A stretch of 9,851 nt of DNA from Bacteroidota bacterium (GTDB lineage Bacteria > Bacteroidota > Bacteroidia > Flavobacteriales_D > Crocinitomicaceae): the NCBI GenBank assembly GCA_006226555.1, contig SBGS01000083.1, forward strand, positions 1 through 9,851. Reading direction: 5' to 3'. How positions within the stretch are numbered: the first letter of the stretch is position 1; each line of letters opens with the position of its first letter. Shown in pieces: positions 7,097 through 9,851 of this stretch. The notes below the pieces were generated by a model. That model ran no database searches. It was given only the letters and a program-made list of their open reading frames with translations, and had not been told where the DNA came from. The translations under genes and the position numbers were made by a program.

Positions 7097-7903
7097 TTAT
7101 GCTTCTTCTCCTTCAGTAGTTTCTGTTGAAGTTTCAGTTACTTCTTCAGCTACTTCCTCTTTTTTCGCTTTAGGAGCCTTTGCTTCTTCCTCGTCAGCTG
7201 GCATATCCTTAGCATTCTTGCGCTCTTCCAAACCTTCTTTGATCGCACCACAAATTACATCTAGAATAGTTGCAATTGATTTTGTAGCATCGTCGTTTGC
7301 AGGAATTGCGAAATCAACTGTTCTTGGATCTGCGTTTGTATCTACCATTGCGAATACAGGGATGTTCAAACGCTTAGCCTCTTTCAATGCGATGTGCTCC
7401 TTCACGATATCAACGATGAAGATAGCTGCAGGCTGACGTGTCATGTCCGCGATAGAGCCAAAGTTTTTCTCTAGTTTTTCACGCTGACGTGTTTTGAACA
7501 AACGCTCTCTTTTGTTCAATGTATCCCAAGTACCGTCAGACTTCATTTTGTCGATTGAAGTCATTTTACGGATAGACTTACGAGTTGTTTGGAAATTCGT
7601 CAACATACCACCTGTCCAACGCTCTGTTACGAACGGCATGTTAATTTCCTTTACTTTATCTGCGATGATCTCTTTAGCTTGCTTCTTGGTAGCAACGAAA
7701 AGAACTTTCTTACCCGACTTCGCGATCTGCTTAAGTGCCGCAGCTGCATTGTCAAGATGTACGATTGTCTTATTTAGGTCAATAATGTGGATACCTTTTT
7801 TCTCTTCAAAGATATACGGCGCCATTGCCGGGTTCCATTTTCTTTTCAAGTGTCCAAAGTGAACACCTGCCTTTAAAAGATCTTCAAATTTTGCTTTTGA
7901 CAT
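7097..7903 (-). CDS. rpsB: Small ribosomal subunit protein uS2
   Basis: uS2 joins the 30S head-body junction late in assembly and is needed for binding of bS1 in bacteria that have it. The 268-residue protein carries the family core: LLKAGVHFGHLKRKWNPAMAPYIF (9-32), with the conserved HFGH and the KWNP start, then FVTERWTGGMLTNF (91-104), IFIVDIVKEHIALKEA (161-176), and IPVFAMVDTNADP followed by IPANDDA (181-206). Residues from about 231 onward form an acidic Glu/Ala/Thr/Lys tail of roughly 38 residues ending TTEGEEA. This low-complexity extension is probably disordered and lies beyond the folded core. The start at 7903 gives the normal MSKAKFEDLL N-terminus. A 111-nt gap separates it from rpsI and contains a structured leader; tsf follows after 24 nt. 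Confidence 0.98.
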   Translation of the reverse strand: MSKAKFEDLLKAGVHFGHLKRKWNPAMAPYIFEEKKGIHIIDLNKTIVHLDNAAAALKQIAKSGKKVLFVATKKQAKEIIADKVKEINMPFVTERWTGGMLTNFQTTRKSIRKMTSIDKMKSDGTWDTLNKRERLFKTRQREKLEKNFGSIADMTRQPAAIFIVDIVKEHIALKEAKRLNIPVFAMVDTNADPRTVDFAIPANDDATKSIATILDVICGAIKEGLEERKNAKDMPADEEEAKAPKAKKEEVAEEVTETSTETTEGEEA

Positions 7904-7926
7904 TTCTTTAATTTTTAATTGTTTAC

Positions 7927-7999
7927 GTTCCTTAGTAATCAGCCCTGGAGGGATCCATGTGTAATGGACAGATACTCGCGGGCTTGGATACTAAACAAC
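7927..7999 (-). ncRNA. Structured 5' leader RNA of rpsB-tsf (candidate r-protein leader)
   Basis: On the minus strand, three nested helices can form ahead of rpsB. The outer stem pairs 7999-7989 with 7937-7927: GTT/AAC, one G-G mismatch, a T-G wobble, then TTAGTA/TACTAA. The inner stem pairs AGCCC (7984-7980) with GGGCT (7945-7941). The apical hairpin pairs TCCAT (7968-7964) with ATGGA (7958-7954) around a TACAC loop. The element ends about 24 nt before the rpsB ATG. Because rpsB is autoregulated by uS2 in some bacteria, a uS2-binding leader is the natural guess; that role is inference. Confidence 0.6.
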
Positions 8000-8002
8000 C
8001 GC

Positions 8003-8010
8003 CAAAATAA
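8003..8010 (-). promoter_or_regulatory. Weak putative -7 element upstream of the rpsB leader
   Basis: The minus-strand sequence TTATTTTG differs from TAnnTTTG at one defined position. A start site 4-7 nt downstream would fall almost exactly where the outer stem of the rpsB leader begins (7999-7995). No matching -33 element is visible, and rpsB could equally be read through from rplM-rpsI, as no terminator is seen after rpsI. Confidence 0.3.
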
Positions 8011-8014
8011 ATGA

Positions 8015-8401
8015 TTAACGTTTCGAGAACTGGAATTTCTTACGAGCCTTAGGCTGACCTGGCTTCTTACGCTCAACCATACGTGGGTCACGCGTCATCA
8101 AACCTTCAGCTTTCAATAGCGGCTTGTTTTCTTCATTCAATTCTACAAGTGCTCTTGCAATTCCTAAACGGATCGCTTCAACCTGACCATTGATTCCACC
8201 ACCTGCAACATTTACACGAACGTCATACTGACCTTCTGTACCTGTCAACATAAATGGTTGAACGATCTTAGATTGAAGAACCGCCAAAGGAAATGCTTCC
8301 TTATAATCTTTCTTGTTTACGGTAACTTCACCTTTTCCTTTTGAAAGGTAAACACGCGCAACAGCAGTTTTTCTTCTTCCTAATGTGTTAATTACTTCCA
8401 T
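8015..8401 (-). CDS. rpsI: Small ribosomal subunit protein uS9
   Basis: uS9 sits in the 30S head; its C-terminal tail reaches the P-site tRNA anticodon stem-loop. The 128-residue protein has the family signature throughout: LGRRKTAVARVYL near the N-terminus (7-19), GEVTVNKKDY, VNVAGGGINGQVEAIRLGIARAL (64-86), and the highly basic end LMTRDPRMVERKKPGQPKARKKFQFSKR, with the terminal Lys-Arg that contacts tRNA. Length is normal. The start is 5 nt after the rplM stop, so the two are almost certainly co-transcribed and probably translationally coupled, as in most bacteria. No terminator is evident between this gene and the rpsB leader. Confidence 0.98.
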   Translation of the reverse strand: MEVINTLGRRKTAVARVYLSKGKGEVTVNKKDYKEAFPLAVLQSKIVQPFMLTGTEGQYDVRVNVAGGGINGQVEAIRLGIARALVELNEENKPLLKAEGLMTRDPRMVERKKPGQPKARKKFQFSKR

Positions 8402-8406
8402 GCTGA

Positions 8407-8862
8407 TTATTTGAATGTATCTAAGTTCAATACCTCAGGCTTTTGAGCTTCTTGCTTGTGCTCAGCACCACGGTAAACTTTCAGATTGTTAAACAATGAA
8501 CGGCCCAAACGGTTCTTAGGCAACATTCCCTTCACAGCTTTCTCGATCAATCGCTCAGGATTGTTCTTAAGCATCGATTCAGCAGAAACAATACGCTGTC
8601 CACCTGGGTAACCCGTGTAACGGATGTACTCCTTGTCAGCTAATTTTGTTCCCGAAAAAGATACTTTCTCTGCATTGATAATGATCACATTATCTCCGCA
8701 ATCAGCATGTGGCGTGTAATTCGGTTTGTGTTTCCCGCGAATTACCTTAGCCACTTTACTTGCAAGGCGACCTACGGTCTGACCCTCAGCATCCACTACA
8801 AACCACTTCTTATCAGCGTTTTCTTTGTTAGCGGAAATTGTTTTGTAACTTAATGTATCCAC
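8407..8862 (-). CDS. rplM: Large ribosomal subunit protein uL13
   Basis: uL13 is an early-assembling 50S protein on the solvent side. I place the start at the GTG at 8862, giving 151 residues beginning (M)DTLSYKTISANK, which matches what I recall of Bacteroidota uL13 N-termini. The longer frame from GTG 8904 adds 14 residues that lie partly inside a leader hairpin. Family motifs are intact: WFVVDAEGQTVGRLASKVAK, TPHADCGDNVIIINAEKV (starting at residue 50), TGYPGG (83-88), EKAVKGMLPKNRLG (107-120) and YRGAEHKQEAQKPE near the end. It is the first gene of the ribosomal operon, followed by rpsI after 5 nt. It has a strong promoter match and a hairpin at the predicted 5' mRNA end, which suggests leader-based control. 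Confidence 0.96.
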   Translation of the reverse strand: MDTLSYKTISANKENADKKWFVVDAEGQTVGRLASKVAKVIRGKHKPNYTPHADCGDNVIIINAEKVSFSGTKLADKEYIRYTGYPGGQRIVSAESMLKNNPERLIEKAVKGMLPKNRLGRSLFNNLKVYRGAEHKQEAQKPEVLNLDTFK

Positions 8863-8893
8863 AATTTTCGTTTTAAAATAATAAGACAATTTT

Positions 8894-8914
8894 CCCCTGT
8901 TCACATGAAAGGGG
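8894..8914 (-). promoter_or_regulatory. Hairpin at the predicted 5' end of the rplM mRNA
   Basis: On the minus strand CCCC (8914-8911), T8910 and TTC (8909-8907) pair with GAA (8902-8900), A8898 and GGGG (8897-8894). C8899 is bulged and ATGT forms the tetraloop, giving an 8-bp stem. The predicted transcription start falls at about 8913, so this would be the first structure of the mRNA, some 30 nt upstream of the GTG start. It could stabilise the message or serve as a ribosomal-protein binding site. Confidence 0.6.
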
Positions 8915-8917
8915 GTG

Positions 8918-8948
8918 CAAAGATATGATTTCCTGCTTTATTAACAAA
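8918..8948 (-). promoter_or_regulatory. Promoter of the rplM-rpsI operon (Bacteroidota type)
   Basis: On the minus strand, TTTG (8948-8945), exactly 19 nt, then TATCTTTG (8925-8918) fully match the Bacteroidota housekeeping-sigma pattern TTTG-N17-23-TAnnTTTG. Directly upstream of the -33 element lies the palindromic A/T tract CTTTTTTAAAAAAG (8951-8964), placed like an UP element, which suits a strongly transcribed ribosomal operon. The promoter lies in the 134-bp gap between the crotonase gene and rplM. Confidence 0.8.
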
Positions 8949-8996
8949 TCCTTTTTTAAAAAAGATCGGCTAATTCAGGATAAATAAAGTCAAAGC

Positions 8997-9770
8997 TTAT
9001 TTCTTCTTGAACGCGTTGATCGCGTTTCGGGTGAAATCTGACAAAACTAAAGTTCCGCTCATCCCAGCTCTTTCAGCAAGTAACTCGTCCCAGTTTTCAG
9101 TTCCTTCCCAGAAGATCTTCTTTAAAAGGCGCATTGCTTCCGGATTGGATTTGGCTAGACGATTCGCAAGAATGTCGATCTCCTTATCCATTTCTTCGGC
9201 ATCGTCATAAACGCCGGCGTACAAACCATTTTCGTATGCCCACTGAGCAGAACGCCATTCAGTCGCATTGATGGCTAATTGACTCATGGCAGACAGTCCC
9301 ATTTTGCGCTGTACAGCAGGGCCAACAACAAATGGACCGATACCTACCGCCAATTCCGATAATTTCACGTCCGCATATCTGGTAGCAAAACAATAATCCA
9401 CAGCAGAAGCAACACCTACTCCTCCTCCTACAGCCTTGCCTTGCACTCGGCCAATGATTAGTTTTGGACACTTACGACAAGCATTGATCACCTCAGCAAA
9501 ACCAGAAAAGAATACCTTACCGGTATCAAGATCGTCTATCGAGATCAACTCGTCAAAACTAGCTCCAGCACAAAAAGCCTTTTCGCCTGCAGACTTTAGG
9601 ATGATCACCTTTACCTCATCATTATTACCAGCTTCTGTGATGGTTTGAGCAAGTTTTCTAAGAATTTTACCCGGAAGAGAATTACTTAGGGGATGACCGA
9701 ATTCGATCACTCCTATTCCGTTACTTCCTACTTCAAAATGTACGTGTCCCTGATCAATAGCCTCTGACAT
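8997..9770 (-). CDS. Enoyl-CoA hydratase/isomerase (crotonase) family protein
   Basis: This 257-residue cytoplasmic acyl-CoA enzyme has the crotonase fold. The two oxyanion-hole regions are visible as KAFCAGASFDEL (64-75) and GRVQGKAVGGGVGVA (107-121). KLSELAVGIGPFVVGP (136-151) carries Glu139, which aligns with the second catalytic glutamate of rat mitochondrial enoyl-CoA hydratase (E164). At the position of the first glutamate (E144, exactly 20 residues earlier) there is Gly119. With one acid the enzyme may be an isomerase or an atypical hydratase. Flavobacterial proteins of this style are sometimes annotated methylglutaconyl-CoA hydratase (leucine breakdown); I cannot confirm that. The C-terminal ERAGMSGTLVLSDFTRNAINAFKKK is typical. 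It starts 6 nt after the stop of the upstream gene, so the two form an operon. No clear terminator precedes the rplM promoter. Confidence 0.9.
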   Translation of the reverse strand: MSEAIDQGHVHFEVGSNGIGVIEFGHPLSNSLPGKILRKLAQTITEAGNNDEVKVIILKSAGEKAFCAGASFDELISIDDLDTGKVFFSGFAEVINACRKCPKLIIGRVQGKAVGGGVGVASAVDYCFATRYADVKLSELAVGIGPFVVGPAVQRKMGLSAMSQLAINATEWRSAQWAYENGLYAGVYDDAEEMDKEIDILANRLAKSNPEAMRLLKKIFWEGTENWDELLAERAGMSGTLVLSDFTRNAINAFKKK

Positions 9771-9776
9771 GATTCT

Positions 9777-9851
9777 TTATTTCTTTTTTGGTCTGTTTGC
9801 TTTTGGTGATGCGATCTTCACATCGATCTTTCTTCCGTTGATCTCCATTCC
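9777..9851 (-). CDS. C-terminal fragment of a probable RRM-type RNA-binding protein
   Basis: The minus strand is open from the window edge to a TAA at 9779-9777 and encodes 24 residues, beginning GMEINGRKIDVKIASP and ending RPKKK. The pattern G-x-E-[IL]-x-G-R-x-[IL]-x-V-x-x-A-x-P is the last beta-strand region of an RNA-recognition motif, followed by a short basic tail as in small bacterial RRM proteins. Most of the gene lies outside the window, so other RRM-containing proteins are possible. It ends 6 nt before the crotonase gene and is probably co-transcribed with it. Confidence 0.55.
   Translation of the reverse strand, partial: GMEINGRKIDVKIASPKANRPKKK

Noticed and set aside
7005..7436. 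Plus-strand 143-codon open frame opposite tsf and rpsB
   Set aside because: It lies antisense to two certain genes across their junction; its Ser/Ala-rich composition is what antisense reading of Lys/Glu/Ala-rich genes gives.
7494..7862. Plus-strand 122-codon open frame opposite rpsB
   Set aside because: It lies fully antisense to conserved uS2 coding sequence and has no family resemblance or promoter.
8951..8964. CTTTTTTAAAAAAG as an intrinsic terminator for the crotonase gene
   Set aside because: It has no G/C-rich stem and no usable loop, so it cannot form a stable terminator hairpin; an A/T promoter tract is a better reading.
9259..9471. Cys/Arg-rich 70-codon minus-strand frame overlapping the crotonase gene
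   Set aside because: It is an out-of-frame reading of the conserved GGG/oxyanion region; its odd composition is a frame artefact.
1..9851. Mobile element, CRISPR, defence or biosynthetic cluster
   Set aside because: All coding space is filled by core genes or envelope proteins; I saw no direct repeat arrays, transposase or integrase motifs, or tRNA-associated attachment sites.

Overview
The window looks like chromosomal core-genome sequence of a Bacteroidota bacterium, most likely Flavobacteriales or a near relative. The evidence is the translation-gene order uL13-uS9-uS2-EF-Ts followed by PyrH-RRF, protein variants I associate with this phylum, promoter-like motifs of the Bacteroidota type (TTTG, about 19 nt, TAnnTTTG), A-rich start regions with poor Shine-Dalgarno sequences, a DUF4403-type lipoprotein, and an OmpA-like protein with a GHV rather than GHTD motif. 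The genus cannot be fixed from the sequence alone.

Layout: two blocks converge near 4,800. The plus-strand block (1-4783) holds the C-terminal 531 codons of a monomeric NADP-dependent isocitrate dehydrogenase, a small exported protein of unknown function, a DUF4403-like lipoprotein that overlaps it by 4 bp, and an exported protein with a C-terminal OmpA-like domain. The minus-strand block (9851 down to 4828) holds, in transcription order, the last 24 residues of a probable RRM-type RNA-binding protein, a crotonase-family enoyl-CoA hydratase/isomerase, then rplM, rpsI, rpsB, tsf, pyrH and frr. A bidirectional hairpin terminator lies between the two blocks. A second terminator after tsf separates the ribosomal operon from pyrH-frr.

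How the genes work together: rplM and rpsI encode a large- and a small-subunit ribosomal protein and are 5 nt apart. rpsB-tsf supplies uS2 and elongation factor Ts. pyrH-frr couples UMP phosphorylation with ribosome recycling, a very old gene pairing. The plus-strand block combines a central-carbon/NADPH enzyme with three envelope proteins; I see no functional link beyond adjacency.

I see no mobile element, CRISPR array, defence system or tRNA. The least ordinary signals are non-coding: a structured RNA leader in front of rpsB, a hairpin at the predicted 5' end of the rplM mRNA, and a perfect inverted repeat on the predicted pyrH transcription start. Several natural start codons also differ from the longest open frame. 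There is no gene-free stretch longer than 300 bases.
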